From positions 1 to 64,000 of the forward strand of contig NZ_JBLXEC010000004.1 of the NCBI RefSeq assembly GCF_048263515.1: DNA of 64,000 nt, given 5' to 3'. Origin of the DNA: Marinovum sp048263515 (lineage in GTDB: Bacteria > Pseudomonadota > Alphaproteobacteria > Rhodobacterales > Rhodobacteraceae). This document shows positions 1-8,925 of this stretch, piece by piece. Numbering within the stretch: the first letter of the stretch is position 1; every line of letters begins with the position of its first letter. The notes beneath the pieces were generated by a model, which saw only the letters and a list, made by a program, of their open reading frames with translations, ran no database searches and had not been told where the DNA came from. A program made the position numbers and the translations under genes.

Positions 1-77
1 ATCCACATCAGTGTAAGGGGGTCATTTTTGGACGCCGATCACCCCGTTACGGGGTCAAAATTGCACGCCTGTTCACA
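1..77. mobile_element. Probable end of an IS21-like insertion sequence
   Basis: Two imperfect copies of a GGGGTCA-(T/A-rich)-GACGCC/CACGCC-TCAC motif lie at about 17-42 and 51-76. Internally repeated termini of this kind are typical of IS21-family ends, and the segment stops at a CA dinucleotide where integrase coding sequence begins. The transposase genes would lie to the left, outside the window. The family assignment is from memory of IS21-type ends and is an inference. Confidence 0.4.
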
Positions 78-79
78 CC

Positions 80-370
80 TTTGTATCTTCCGGGAGCCTC
101 GACAACCGCATCCGCAAATGGATCATCGAAGCAGGTCTTTTCGAACTGGGAAAAGACTCTGACGGCAACCCGGTAAAGAAGGCGACGCGCTCGCAGCACG
201 GTATTCGAAAGGCCCGCGCCGAAGAGATCGCCGAGCAGGGCGGTTCGGTCTACGAGGTCATGGCCTTGCTGTCGCACAGCGACGTCAAAACGGCGGCCAT
301 CTACACCAAGAAATTCGAGCGCGCACGTCTGGCCAAGCAGGCGGCTCAGCGGCGGGAGAGGGGGGAGTGA
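80..370 (+). pseudogene. Tyrosine recombinase (integrase), C-terminal fragment
   Basis: The frame ending at the TGA at 368-370 encodes the end of a phage-type integrase. SQHGIRKARAEEIAEQGG carries the HxxR box, LLSHSDVKTAAIYTK carries the second histidine and the catalytic tyrosine, and a basic tail follows. About 95 residues remain. The frame is open leftward only into the IS-like end, so the N-terminal and core-binding parts are missing. It looks interrupted by the mobile element at 1-77 and is probably non-functional. It points rightward, toward the tRNA-Glu gene, as island integrases next to their attachment site usually do. Confidence 0.7.
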
Positions 371-436
371 TGCGTTGGTGTCCTAAGGTGCGGGAATCCT
401 GGGATCCGTCCTTGCGGGAGGCCCGGAAAATTGCGG

Positions 437-760
437 TCAGGCGGGCTCGCTCAACAAATCTGCCTGAACGACACGCCGCACGAAGGGTGCCATGCCTGAG
501 GGTCCGGAGGCACGATCCTTTACGTGGATGCAGAGGTCAGGCCGGTGTGACGCGATCACGCCGATCAATTCGCCGCGCAGACGGTCGTCAAGACCTGCTC
601 CCATCACCACCACTGCAATACCCGGCTCGCGTTCGAGCTGGGCGATAACCTCCTCGCGGTTATGCGCGCCCAGCCACTGAACCGGGAATTCCTCGAGTTC
701 GCGAGCCACGGTTTCCACGACCGTCGGCAGTTTGCCGATCAACAATACAACTGGTGTCAT
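437..760 (-). CDS. Degenerate receiver-like protein
   Basis: A 107-residue protein with the length and alternating strand/helix pattern of a response-regulator receiver domain. It lacks the usual acidic pair after strand 1 (VVLLIGKLP) and has no phosphoacceptor Asp after strand 3 (VVVMGAGLDD). A Lys-containing segment (HVKDRASGP) remains near the end. The start at 760 is preferred over 775 because a GGGGAG ribosome-binding site sits 7 nt upstream of it. It lies downstream of the hybrid kinase on the same strand, about 290 bp away, and could be a pseudo-receiver partner for it. I saw nothing else in the gap 761-1050. Confidence 0.5.
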   Translation of the reverse strand: MTPVVLLIGKLPTVVETVARELEEFPVQWLGAHNREEVIAQLEREPGIAVVVMGAGLDDRLRGELIGVIASHRPDLCIHVKDRASGPSGMAPFVRRVVQADLLSEPA

Positions 761-1050
761 CTCATTGCTCCCCAATACTGTTGGCCCAGCATGGTGTGGG
801 CCGCGTGCGTCATCGAAATCCAGTATAACACATTCCGCTTGAAACCATGAGAACCGGGCGCCGAGCCGTTACTCGCCGCGTGCTGCCAAGAGGTCTGCTA
901 TCGGGGGGCCGTCGGCAAACTCGGTTTAGCATATTTGTCAGAGCGAAGTCGGTGTCCTCGAGCCGCGTGTCATGCTCTGCCGCAAAGAGTTGGCTTATCC
1001 TTCGCCCTGATCAGGGGCAGCAGACGCGCTGTGGTCCCCGGATGATACAC

Positions 1051-3477
1051 TCATGATTTTCCAAGACAGTCTCGAAGCGCGTGCTCCAATGAACGTTGAT
1101 CGTAGGGTTTGACCAGATTGATGATGCGGCGCCCCGGAGTGCTACTCTCCATCTGGTCACGCAGATCAGTGCCCGATGCGATGATAACCGCGACGTCTGG
1201 TTGGGTTTCCGAAACGTGCCGCACCAGATCCATGCCGTTGCCGTCAGGAAGGCCAAGGTCGGTGAGCATGACCTGCAAGTCCTCGGTCCCCAGCAGGGCC
1301 GAGGCTTCCTTTACCGTGCCGGCCTCGACAACATCGTGGCCCAAATCTGCCAGCATGTCTGCAGTCGCCATACGGATCAGGAGGTCGTCCTCCACAAGCA
1401 GCACACGTGCCCTCTTGCCGGACGGCTCATCCCCGCTGACCATACCGCCATTCAGGCTCTGCCCCTCCGGCACCGGCCTTGGGCGGCGGTCGAAAATTTC
1501 GGAAATCTTCTGGGCCAGGCGTTCACGTGAATAGGGCTTCGTCAGCAGGTCCACATCGTCGTCGAGCCGCCCGGAGTGGACGATCGCGTTCTGCGTATAC
1601 CCCGACGTGAAGAGCACTCCGACACCGGGAATTCGCTCTTTGGCCTTCCGGGCAAGCTCCGTGCTCCGCAGTTTTCCGGGCATCACCACATCGGTGAACA
1701 ACAGGTCGATCTTGGCGCCGCTGTTCACGATGACCAGCGCGCTGTCGGCGTTTTCCGCGGTCAGAACTGAATACCCGAGATCACGCAGCAGGTCGCCAGC
1801 GGTTTCTCGCACGGCATGGTCGTCCTCGACCAGCAGAACGACTTCGCCACGGCCTTTCGGCGTGTCTGTCGTTGCATGGGCCTGCGGAATGTCTTCTTCC
1901 TTGCGCGTCCGGGGCAGGTAGACCCGAACGGTGGTGCCATGCCCTTCCTCGCTGTAGATTTTGACATGGCCGCCTGACTGCTTGATGAAGCCATAGACCA
2001 TGCTGAGACCAAGCCCGGTGCCCTCGCCAACCGCCTTCGTGGTGAAGAAGGGGTCGAAGACCTTTTCCATGATGTCGGGGGCGATCCCGCTGCCCGTATC
2101 GGTGATGGCGAGCATGACATATTGCCCCGGAACCACCTGCGGGTGCATTCTGGCATAGTCATCGTCAAGTGACGCGTTGCCGGCTTCGATGGTGAGCTTG
2201 CCGCGGTGCTCCATCGCATCGCGCGCGTTGATGGCGAGGTTGAGAATGACGTTTTCCAACTGCGTCGGGTCGACAAGGCAGTTCCACAGTCCCCCCGTGA
2301 CGATCGTCTCGATTTCAATCGCTTCCCCGAGGGTCCGCCGCAGCATGTCGTCCATGCCCCGCAACAGCCGGCCCACGTTCATCGGCTTGGGCTCGAGCGG
2401 TTGCTGACGGCCGAAGGCGAGCAATTGCGCGGTCAGGTTCGCGCCACGCGTCACCCCGGTTACCGCGTTCTCCGCGTATTTTCTCTTTGGATCGCCGTCC
2501 GGCAGGTCTTTCAGCAGGAGTTGCAGATTGCTGCCGATGACCTGGAGCAGGTTGTTGAAATCATGCGCAACGCCGCCGGTCAGTTGGCCGACGGCCTCCA
2601 TCTTCTGGGCTTGCACCAGCTGCGATTCCAGACGGTCACGTTCGGCCATGGCCTCTTCGACCCGGACCTTCAGCGCGTTGTTGAATTCAGCCTCGGCATT
2701 GCGGGCCTTCAACTCTTCGGTGATGTCGCGCACTTCGATGACCGTGCCCACGGTCTTGCCGTTTTCGTCCTTCATCGGAGAGGCGGTGAAGCCCACCGGA
2801 TAGAAGCTGCCATCCTTGTGAACGAAGACCTCTTCCCCCTGGACCTGGTGATCCTCGGGAAAGGCCCGGTCGATCTCGCAGTCCTCGATGGGGAAATGCC
2901 GTCCGTCCGGGTGGGTGTGGTGGATCACGTCATGAAGAGGCCGGCCCTGGGTTTCCTCGAATTTGTAGCCAGTGAGCAGTTCCGCGGCGCGGTTCATGAA
3001 GACGCAGTGCTGGCGATCATCCATCATGAAAATCGCCATGGTGGTGTTGCTCAGGATGGCGTCCAGTCGGGTTGAGGCCTTCTTCAGGGCTGCGGCGGTC
3101 TCTTTCTGGTTCGTGATGTCCTGAATTGCCGCATAGAACACTCTTTCGCCGTCCGTGGACAACAGCTGCAAGTGGACCCAGACATTGTAGCGTGAGGCGT
3201 CTTTTCTCTGGTGGAATGTCTCGAATTCCACCGCAGAGCGGTCTCCCTTGAGGAGAGGGTCCACCAATTGCAGGAATTCCTCTCGCGTTATGGAGGGCAT
3301 GAGGTCCCATGGGGTTATTTCCCGGAGCTCGTCCATGGTGTAGCCAAGGTTCTCACGCGCGCCTCGGTTGACCAAGGAGAACCGGCAATCGTCTACCGAG
3401 AAGACATAGACTTCGCTGACAGCATCTTCGACGATCCGCCCGAGGCGGTCACTGGTCATGTTCAACTCGTTTCGCAC
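1051..3477 (-). CDS. Hybrid sensor histidine kinase (PAS-PAS-HisKA-HATPase-REC-REC)
   Basis: 808 residues with no clear membrane segment, so probably a cytosolic sensor. There are two PAS/PAC units (about 10-130 and 135-255) and a short coiled linker. The phosphoacceptor box GGVAHDFNNLL has His305, and the ATPase motifs are NLAINARDAM, DTGSGI, FDPFFTTK and GEGTGLGLS. Two receivers follow: REC1 (Asp596, Lys647) and REC2 (Asp740, Lys790), both with their phosphorylation residues. No DNA-binding domain is present, so output presumably passes by phosphotransfer or through a partner not seen here. It is island cargo between two integrase remnants. The first codon is read as GTG; the ATG six codons later is an alternative. 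Confidence 0.85.
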   Translation of the reverse strand: MRNELNMTSDRLGRIVEDAVSEVYVFSVDDCRFSLVNRGARENLGYTMDELREITPWDLMPSITREEFLQLVDPLLKGDRSAVEFETFHQRKDASRYNVWVHLQLLSTDGERVFYAAIQDITNQKETAAALKKASTRLDAILSNTTMAIFMMDDRQHCVFMNRAAELLTGYKFEETQGRPLHDVIHHTHPDGRHFPIEDCEIDRAFPEDHQVQGEEVFVHKDGSFYPVGFTASPMKDENGKTVGTVIEVRDITEELKARNAEAEFNNALKVRVEEAMAERDRLESQLVQAQKMEAVGQLTGGVAHDFNNLLQVIGSNLQLLLKDLPDGDPKRKYAENAVTGVTRGANLTAQLLAFGRQQPLEPKPMNVGRLLRGMDDMLRRTLGEAIEIETIVTGGLWNCLVDPTQLENVILNLAINARDAMEHRGKLTIEAGNASLDDDYARMHPQVVPGQYVMLAITDTGSGIAPDIMEKVFDPFFTTKAVGEGTGLGLSMVYGFIKQSGGHVKIYSEEGHGTTVRVYLPRTRKEEDIPQAHATTDTPKGRGEVVLLVEDDHAVRETAGDLLRDLGYSVLTAENADSALVIVNSGAKIDLLFTDVVMPGKLRSTELARKAKERIPGVGVLFTSGYTQNAIVHSGRLDDDVDLLTKPYSRERLAQKISEIFDRRPRPVPEGQSLNGGMVSGDEPSGKRARVLLVEDDLLIRMATADMLADLGHDVVEAGTVKEASALLGTEDLQVMLTDLGLPDGNGMDLVRHVSETQPDVAVIIASGTDLRDQMESSTPGRRIINLVKPYDQRSLEHALRDCLGKS

Positions 3478-3671
3478 CTTGTCCTCGCGAATAACCTTGA
3501 GTGGCTTGCACGCGCCGTCTTGCTCACTCCCCGGAATTTGACAAACTTAGCGCTCGAAATGAAGGCGCCAAGGCCAAATGCAGGGTTTGGACCACCTTGC
3601 GCAGAGCTTCCAAGGTAACGAAATCGCACGGCCTGCTGCGCCTGTGGCTGGTGTACGGCGTATCCGTCCAG

Positions 3672-3733
3672 GCAGGCGGCTCAGCGGCGGGAATGATGCG
3701 CCGGTGTCCCACGCAACGAAAACCGTGGGACAC
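3672..3733. repeat. Second copy of the integrase 3' tail, with a stem-loop
   Basis: 3672-3692 repeats the 21 bases at 337-357 exactly (the integrase tail), and 3694-3709 repeats 368-383 with 14 of 16 matches (the integrase stop region). A perfect 10-bp inverted repeat follows (3704-3713 with 3724-3733), shaped like a terminator for the lost integrase. The rest of the 3478-3777 gap shows no gene. It is best read as what remains of another island integrase directly beside the tRNA. Confidence 0.6.
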
Positions 3734-3777
3734 TTCCCGGCGGGAAGTCCAACAATAATAGGATAATTGGAGAAAAG

Positions 3778-3852
3778 TGGCAGCCCGTAGGGGAATCGAA
3801 CCCCTCTTTCCAGGTTGAAAACCTGGCGTCCTAACCGATAGACGAACGGGCC
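3778..3852 (-). tRNA. tRNA-Glu (anticodon UUC)
   Basis: The minus strand folds as a full cloverleaf of 75 nt including an encoded CCA. The acceptor stem is GGCCCGT paired with ACGGGCT, with a G-U first pair. The anticodon arm reads CCAGG-TTTTCAA-CCTGG, giving anticodon TTC, and the T arm is AGGGG-TTCGATT-CCCCT. The 3' end faces left, toward the island remnants, which is the usual geometry when an island integrates into a tRNA 3' end. Confidence 0.95.
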
Positions 3853-4070
3853 ACTCTGTTGTCGCTGCGGGGCTGTCCGTGTGGCCAACCCTGCGGCGTG
3901 AGGCGGGTTCTAAGTAATGCGGCGGATATGCGCAAGCAGAAAAATGAAAAAAATTCGTCCGCGGCCGAGATTTTTTTCGAAGGCCGTTTCGGTGCGTAAG
4001 GCATTGATATTATTGGGATGACTCCCGCGTCGCAGAGCGGGTTTTATCCACAAGTTGCAGGGGCTAGCGC

Positions 4071-4095
4071 CCGGTGCTGGGGGACCCGGCACCGG
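4071..4095 (-). terminator. Stem-loop just past recJ
   Basis: An 11-bp stem (one G-T pair) with a GGA loop lies 11 bp beyond the recJ stop codon. No T-run follows on the minus strand, so it may be a weak or Rho-assisted terminator or an mRNA 3'-end stabiliser. The gap 3853-4105 otherwise holds only the upstream region of the tRNA. Confidence 0.4.
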
Positions 4096-4105
4096 AGGGG
4101 CGGAA

Positions 4106-5854
4106 TCAATCGTGGGCGTGGGCTGCGTCGTCGAGGCGAAGCTGCACTTTCTGACGGCCGCCCCAGGTGTTGATGTCGAGCTTGCCGGCGAGGTGGAAGC
4201 GCGCGCCGCCGTGGTCCATCAGGGCGTTGCCCAAGGGTCCGTCGAAGGCGCCAAAGACGATGGCGTCGAGCGGCGGGGTGATGCCGTCGGAAAAGCTCAG
4301 GCGCAGGTGGCTCTCGCCGGCGCGCTTGGCGAAACGGATCGCCATGTCGGGAAAGGCAAAGCGCGGGGCAGGGGCCGAGGCGCCGTAGGGGCCGGCTTCT
4401 TCGAGGCGGGTCACCAGGTCCGGCGTGGCGGCGCCGGGCATCAGGGCGCCGTCGCAGCGCAGGTCGGCGGGGCCGGCATCGCCGGCGCCTTGGCGGGCGA
4501 GCAATTCCGACAGCCGCTCCATCGCCGGTTCCAGCTGCGCGCGGGTCAGGCTGAGGCCGGCCGCCATGCGGTGACCGCCGCCCTTGATCAGGTGGCCTTC
4601 GGCGGCCAGCTTGTGGATCGAGGCGCCGAGGTCGACCCCCGCCACCGAGCGGCCGGAGCCCTTGCCGTCATCGCCGTCGAAACCGATGACAATGGCCGGG
4701 CGGTTGGTCAGCTCCTTCAGGCGCGAGGCGACGATGCCCACCACGCCCGGATGCCAACCTTCGCCCGCCGCCCAGACCAGCGGCGCGTCGAGGCCGCGCT
4801 CTTCGGCCTGGGCCAGCGCCGCGGCGCGCACCGCCGCCTCGATCTCGCGCCGGTCGGCGTTGAGCTCTTCGAGACGGTCGGCCATGGCCTTGGCCTCGGC
4901 AGGGTTGTCGGTCGACAGCAGCCGCGCGCCGAGGTCGGCCTTGCCGATGCGGCCGCCAGCGTTGACGCGGGGGCCGAGCACGAAGCCCAAGTGATAGGCG
5001 GCGGGCGCTGAATCCAGCCGCGCGGCATCGCAGAGCGCCACCAGACCGGTGCGCTGACGGGCGGCCATGACCTTGAGGCCCTGGCGCACCAGCGCCCGGT
5101 TCACCCCGGTGAGCGGCGCCACGTCTGCCACCGTGGCCAGCGCTACCAGGTCGAGCAGCGCCATCAGGTCGGGCCCGCGCTCTCCGGCCTCGCGCAGCTG
5201 CCGCCCGGCTTCGACCAGGCAGAGAAAGACCACGGCAGCAGCGCATAGATGGCCCAGCGTGCCGTCCTCGTCCTGGCGGTTGGGGTTCACCACGGCGACG
5301 GCGTCGGGCAAGGTCTCGCCGCCCAGGTGATGGTCGAGCACCACCACATCGGCGCCCTTGGCGGCGGCGATGGGGCCGTGCGAGAGCGTCCCGCAATCGA
5401 CGCAGAGGATCAGGTCATGGTCGCGGGCCAGCGCTGCCATGGCGGGCTCGTTCGGGCCATAGCCCTCGTCGATCCGGTCGGGGACATAGAGCGTCGCCTG
5501 CCGCCCGAAGTGCCGCAGCCAGGCGATCAGCAGCGCCGCCGAAGAGCCGCCGTCGACGTCGTAATCGGCAAAGATCGCAATGCGTTCGCGCTTGTTCAGC
5601 GCCTGCAGCAGGCGCGCGGCGGCCTTGTCCATGTCGCGCATCTGCCGCGGGTCGGGCAGCAGGTCGCGGAGCTTGGGGTCGAGAAAGGCCTGCGCCTCGG
5701 CCGGTTCGACACCGCGCCGCGCCAGCACCTGCGCCAGCGCGCGGGGCAGGGCGGTCGCCTGCTCCAGCAGGTCGGCCTGGCGTTCGACGGCCAGACCGGG
5801 GCCGACCCAGCGCCGACCCGTGAGCGAGTTTTCCACCCCGAGGAAGGCGCTCAT
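4106..5854 (-). CDS. recJ: Single-stranded-DNA-specific exonuclease RecJ
   Basis: A 582-residue 5'-3' single-strand exonuclease acting in RecF-pathway recombination and in mismatch and base-excision repair. Family motifs are visible in order: a DYDVDG phosphoesterase motif, VDCGT, the DHH motif in VVLDHHLGG, GPRVNAGGR, and the GGGHRMAAG (DHHA1) motif. The length is normal for RecJ. The start codon overlaps the stop of the upstream hydrolase gene (ATGA), so it is the last gene of a glpX-hydrolase-recJ operon. Confidence 0.95.
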   Translation of the reverse strand: MSAFLGVENSLTGRRWVGPGLAVERQADLLEQATALPRALAQVLARRGVEPAEAQAFLDPKLRDLLPDPRQMRDMDKAAARLLQALNKRERIAIFADYDVDGGSSAALLIAWLRHFGRQATLYVPDRIDEGYGPNEPAMAALARDHDLILCVDCGTLSHGPIAAAKGADVVVLDHHLGGETLPDAVAVVNPNRQDEDGTLGHLCAAAVVFLCLVEAGRQLREAGERGPDLMALLDLVALATVADVAPLTGVNRALVRQGLKVMAARQRTGLVALCDAARLDSAPAAYHLGFVLGPRVNAGGRIGKADLGARLLSTDNPAEAKAMADRLEELNADRREIEAAVRAAALAQAEERGLDAPLVWAAGEGWHPGVVGIVASRLKELTNRPAIVIGFDGDDGKGSGRSVAGVDLGASIHKLAAEGHLIKGGGHRMAAGLSLTRAQLEPAMERLSELLARQGAGDAGPADLRCDGALMPGAATPDLVTRLEEAGPYGASAPAPRFAFPDMAIRFAKRAGESHLRLSFSDGITPPLDAIVFGAFDGPLGNALMDHGGARFHLAGKLDINTWGGRQKVQLRLDDAAHAHD

Positions 5855-6423
5855 CCGGCCTCACCGAGGATGTCGTCGGTGGCGCGCGCGGTGACGAATT
5901 CACCGTGCAACTGGCTGACGGCGGCCACATGGATCGCCTCGGGGTCGGGCGCGGTGAGGCCCGTCTGCCAGGAGGTATCGGCGCTTGTTGCAAAGGCGGC
6001 GCAGGCGTCATGCGCCAACGTCACCTCGAAGCCGAGGTTGGCCGCCATGCGGCAGGAGGTCGAGACGCACTGCGGCGTGGTCAGCCCGCAGATCACCAGG
6101 TGGCTTGCGCCTTGCGCCTTGAGCTGGGCCTCGAGATCGGTGCCGATGAAGGCGGAGTTGACCGATTTCTCGTGCCGTCCTTCGCCGTCCCGCGGGGCAA
6201 AGCCCGGCAGGAAGTCAGAGCCCGGAAGCTCTGGCCGCAGCGGGCTGCCCGGCGTGGTGCTGAGGTGGCGCACCATGTGCACCGGCCAGCCCATGGCGCG
6301 GGCGTGATCGGCCAGCCGCAAGGCCCGCGCCTCGGCGTCGGGGTTGTTGCGCGCCCCCCACGAGGCCGGCTCGAGAAAGCCGGCCTGGAAGTCGATCATC
6401 ACGAGGGCGGTGCTGCCCATCAC
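5851..6423 (-). CDS. Isochorismatase-family cysteine hydrolase
   Basis: 190 residues with the family's catalytic triad visible: Asp11 (MIDFQAGF), Lys86 (HEKSVNSAF) and Cys119 (TTPQCVSTS). Members hydrolyse small amides or isochorismate; the substrate cannot be told from sequence. It is embedded with 4-bp overlaps between glpX (upstream) and recJ (downstream), so it is translationally coupled to both. No signal peptide is seen, so it is cytosolic. Confidence 0.85.
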   Translation of the reverse strand: MMGSTALVMIDFQAGFLEPASWGARNNPDAEARALRLADHARAMGWPVHMVRHLSTTPGSPLRPELPGSDFLPGFAPRDGEGRHEKSVNSAFIGTDLEAQLKAQGASHLVICGLTTPQCVSTSCRMAANLGFEVTLAHDACAAFATSADTSWQTGLTAPDPEAIHVAAVSQLHGEFVTARATDDILGEAG

Positions 6424-7382
6424 TCTTCCGGATGGCGGTAGATCATCCGCCGTACCGAGCCGGTTTTCGAGCGCATCAGCAGCGTCTCGGCGGTGGTCCA
6501 GCCCGGCGTGCGCTTGAGCCCCGGCAGCAGTGAACCCGAGGTCACGCCGGTGGCGGCAAAGATCACGTCGGCGGTCACCATGTCATCGCGGGTATAGACC
6601 CGGTCAAAGTTGGTGATCCCGGCCTTCGAAGCGCGGGCCTTCTCGTCGTCGTTGCGGAACAGCAGCTTGCCGAAGATCTGCCCGCCCATGCATTTCAGCG
6701 CCGCGGCGGCCAGAACGCCCTCAGGCGCGCCGCCGGATCCCATGTACATGTCGATGCCGGTCAGCTCGGGCTCGGCGCAATGCATCACGCCGGCGACGTC
6801 GCCATCGGTGATCAGCCGGATGGCGCAGCCTGTGGCGCGCAGCTCGGCGATCATCTCTTCGTGGCGCGGACGCTCCAGCACGCAGACGGTGATGTCGGTG
6901 GTGGAACAGCCCTTGGCCGCGGCCAGCGCGGAAACCCGCTCGGACGGGCTCATGGTCAGCGTCACCACGCCGGTCTTGAAGCCCGGGCCGATCGCCAGCT
7001 TGTCCATGTAGACATCCGGCGCATGCAGCATCGAGCCGCGCGGGCCCATGGCGATGACGGTCAGGGCGTTGGGCATGTCCTTGGCGGTCAGCGTCGTGCC
7101 TTCCAGCGGGTCGAGCGCGATGTCGACCTCGGGGCCGGTGCCGCTGCCCACTTCCTCGCCGATATAGAGCATCGGGGCTTCGTCGCGCTCGCCTTCGCCG
7201 ATCACCACGGTGCCCTGGATGTCGAGCTGGTTGAGCTGGTCGCGCATGGCGTTGACGGCGGCCTGATCGGCGGCTTTCTCGTCGCCGCGGCCAATCAGCT
7301 TGGCGCTGGCAATGGCGGCCTGTTCGGCCACCCGGGCCAGGCCCAGAGACAGCATGCGGTCGTTGAAATCCTTGGGAGCCAT
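6420..7382 (-). CDS. glpX: Class II fructose-1,6-bisphosphatase
   Basis: A 320-residue GlpX-type enzyme that hydrolyses fructose 1,6-bisphosphate in gluconeogenesis; in many bacteria it also acts on sedoheptulose 1,7-bisphosphate. Characteristic segments are VIGEGERDEAPMLYIGE, DPLEGTTL (metal and substrate site), GDVAGVM and MGSGGAPEGVLAAAALK. The length matches the family. A GAGG ribosome-binding site sits upstream of the ATG. It is first in the operon with the hydrolase and recJ; hom lies 171 bp upstream on the same strand and may be co-transcribed. Confidence 0.95.
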   Translation of the reverse strand: MAPKDFNDRMLSLGLARVAEQAAIASAKLIGRGDEKAADQAAVNAMRDQLNQLDIQGTVVIGEGERDEAPMLYIGEEVGSGTGPEVDIALDPLEGTTLTAKDMPNALTVIAMGPRGSMLHAPDVYMDKLAIGPGFKTGVVTLTMSPSERVSALAAAKGCSTTDITVCVLERPRHEEMIAELRATGCAIRLITDGDVAGVMHCAEPELTGIDMYMGSGGAPEGVLAAAALKCMGGQIFGKLLFRNDDEKARASKAGITNFDRVYTRDDMVTADVIFAATGVTSGSLLPGLKRTPGWTTAETLLMRSKTGSVRRMIYRHPEE

Positions 7383-7553
7383 CGGCGAAATCCTCTGTGT
7401 GAGATGCGTTGCCTCTGACTACCTTGTGCGCGGTCTGGCCTGCAAGTGGGTTGCGCTACCAGTCGCAAGCTCTTGCTGCGGGAGGGGCCGAGTGGGTCGG
7501 CGCTCCGCCAGCGGTGTCGCAGGCGGAGGTCATTGTCAGAGGCAGGGCGGTCC

Positions 7554-8840
7554 TCAGACCTCTTCGATGCGCAGCGCCACCGGTTGGCCCAGCACCACGT
7601 CGGTCTCGCCCATTGCCTCGAGCGCCTCGTTCAGCGCCCGGCGCTGGGTCTTGTGGGTCACGATCAGCACCGGCGCGGCCTCGTCGGTGTGGTCGTACTG
7701 CCGCATCCGGTCGATCGAGACGCCCGAATTGCCCAGAAGCGTCGCCACCTTGGCCAGCGCGCCGGGCTTGTCGCGCAGGCTCATGCGCAGGTAATAGGGC
7801 GCGGGTGCCGCGCTCTGCGCCGGCTGCGCCTGCGACAGGGTCTTGGCAGGCTGGCCGAAGGTCGAGACCCGCAGGCCGCGGGCAATGTCCATCACGTCGC
7901 CCATCACCGCGCTGGCGGTCGGGCCCTCACCGGCCCCGGGGCCGCGCAGCACTACCTGGTCGACCGCGTCGCCCTCGATCACCACCATGTTGGTGCCGCC
8001 CTCGAGCTGCCCCAGCGGCGACGCGGCAGGCACCAGGCAGGGCGACATCCGCTGTTCCAGCCCGCGACCGGTCATCTGCGCCACGCCCAGCAGCTTGATA
8101 CGATAGCCCATGTCGGCGGCGGCGCGAATGTCCTCGATCAGGATGCGTCCGATGCCTTCCAGCTCGACCCCGGCGAAATTCACCTGCGTGCCAAAGGCGA
8201 TGGCCGCCAGCAGCGCCAGCTTGTGGCCGGCGTCGATGCCGCCGACGTCGAGCTCTGGATCGGCCTCGAGATAGCCCAGCTGGTTGGCCTCTTCGAAGAC
8301 CGTGTCATAGGGCAGGCCGGCGCTTTCCATCCGGGTCAGGATGTAGTTGCAGGTGCCGTTCATCACGCCCAGCACCCGGGTCATCTCGTTGCCCGCGAGC
8401 CCCTCGGTCAGCGCCTTGATCACCGGGATGCCGCCGGCCACGGCGGCCTCGAAGCGCAGCACCGCGCCATTGTCCTCGGCCAGCTGCGCCAGCTCCTGGC
8501 CATGCAGCGCCAGCATCGCCTTGTTGGCGGTGACCACGTCCTTGCCGGCCTTCAGCGCCGCCTCGGTGGCGGCCTTGGCCGGCCCGTCGGACCCGCCCAT
8601 CAGCTCGACAAAGACATCGACGTCGTCGCGCCGCGCCAGCGCCACCGGATCGTCTTCCCAGGCGTAGGACGAGAGGTTGACGCCGCGATCCTTGTCGCGC
8701 GTGCGGGCAGAGACGGCAGAAATTTCGACCGGACGCCCGGCGCGCACCGACAGAAGATGCGCCTTCTGGCGGATGATCTTGACCGTGCCGGTGCCGACCG
8801 TGCCAAGCCCGGCAATTCCAAGGCGTAGGGGTGGGGTCAT
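7554..8840 (-). CDS. hom: Homoserine dehydrogenase
   Basis: Reduces aspartate semialdehyde to homoserine on the way to threonine and methionine. 428 residues from the chosen ATG at 8840, which has a GGAGG box 8 nt upstream; a longer frame starting at 8888 lacks such support. The N-terminal NAD(P)-binding motif is GIAGLGTVGTGTV. The catalytic domain has the family stretch GTCNYILT, followed by EADPELDVGGIDAGHK. A C-terminal ACT domain (about 345-428, starting YLRMSLRDKPGALAKVA) implies feedback control by an amino acid, usually threonine. Confidence 0.95.
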   Translation of the reverse strand: MTPPLRLGIAGLGTVGTGTVKIIRQKAHLLSVRAGRPVEISAVSARTRDKDRGVNLSSYAWEDDPVALARRDDVDVFVELMGGSDGPAKAATEAALKAGKDVVTANKAMLALHGQELAQLAEDNGAVLRFEAAVAGGIPVIKALTEGLAGNEMTRVLGVMNGTCNYILTRMESAGLPYDTVFEEANQLGYLEADPELDVGGIDAGHKLALLAAIAFGTQVNFAGVELEGIGRILIEDIRAAADMGYRIKLLGVAQMTGRGLEQRMSPCLVPAASPLGQLEGGTNMVVIEGDAVDQVVLRGPGAGEGPTASAVMGDVMDIARGLRVSTFGQPAKTLSQAQPAQSAAPAPYYLRMSLRDKPGALAKVATLLGNSGVSIDRMRQYDHTDEAAPVLIVTHKTQRRALNEALEAMGETDVVLGQPVALRIEEV

Positions 8841-8925
8841 CGCGGTATCCTCCAGCAAGATCGGGCGTTTCGCGCGATGTATCGCCAAGTGGGGCAGGGT
8901 GCAACGGCAAGCATGACGTGGCGGC

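Noticed and set aside
3910..4092. 60-codon frame upstream of tRNA-Glu
   Set aside because: No ribosome site, no coding bias, and it overlaps the recJ-end stem-loop.
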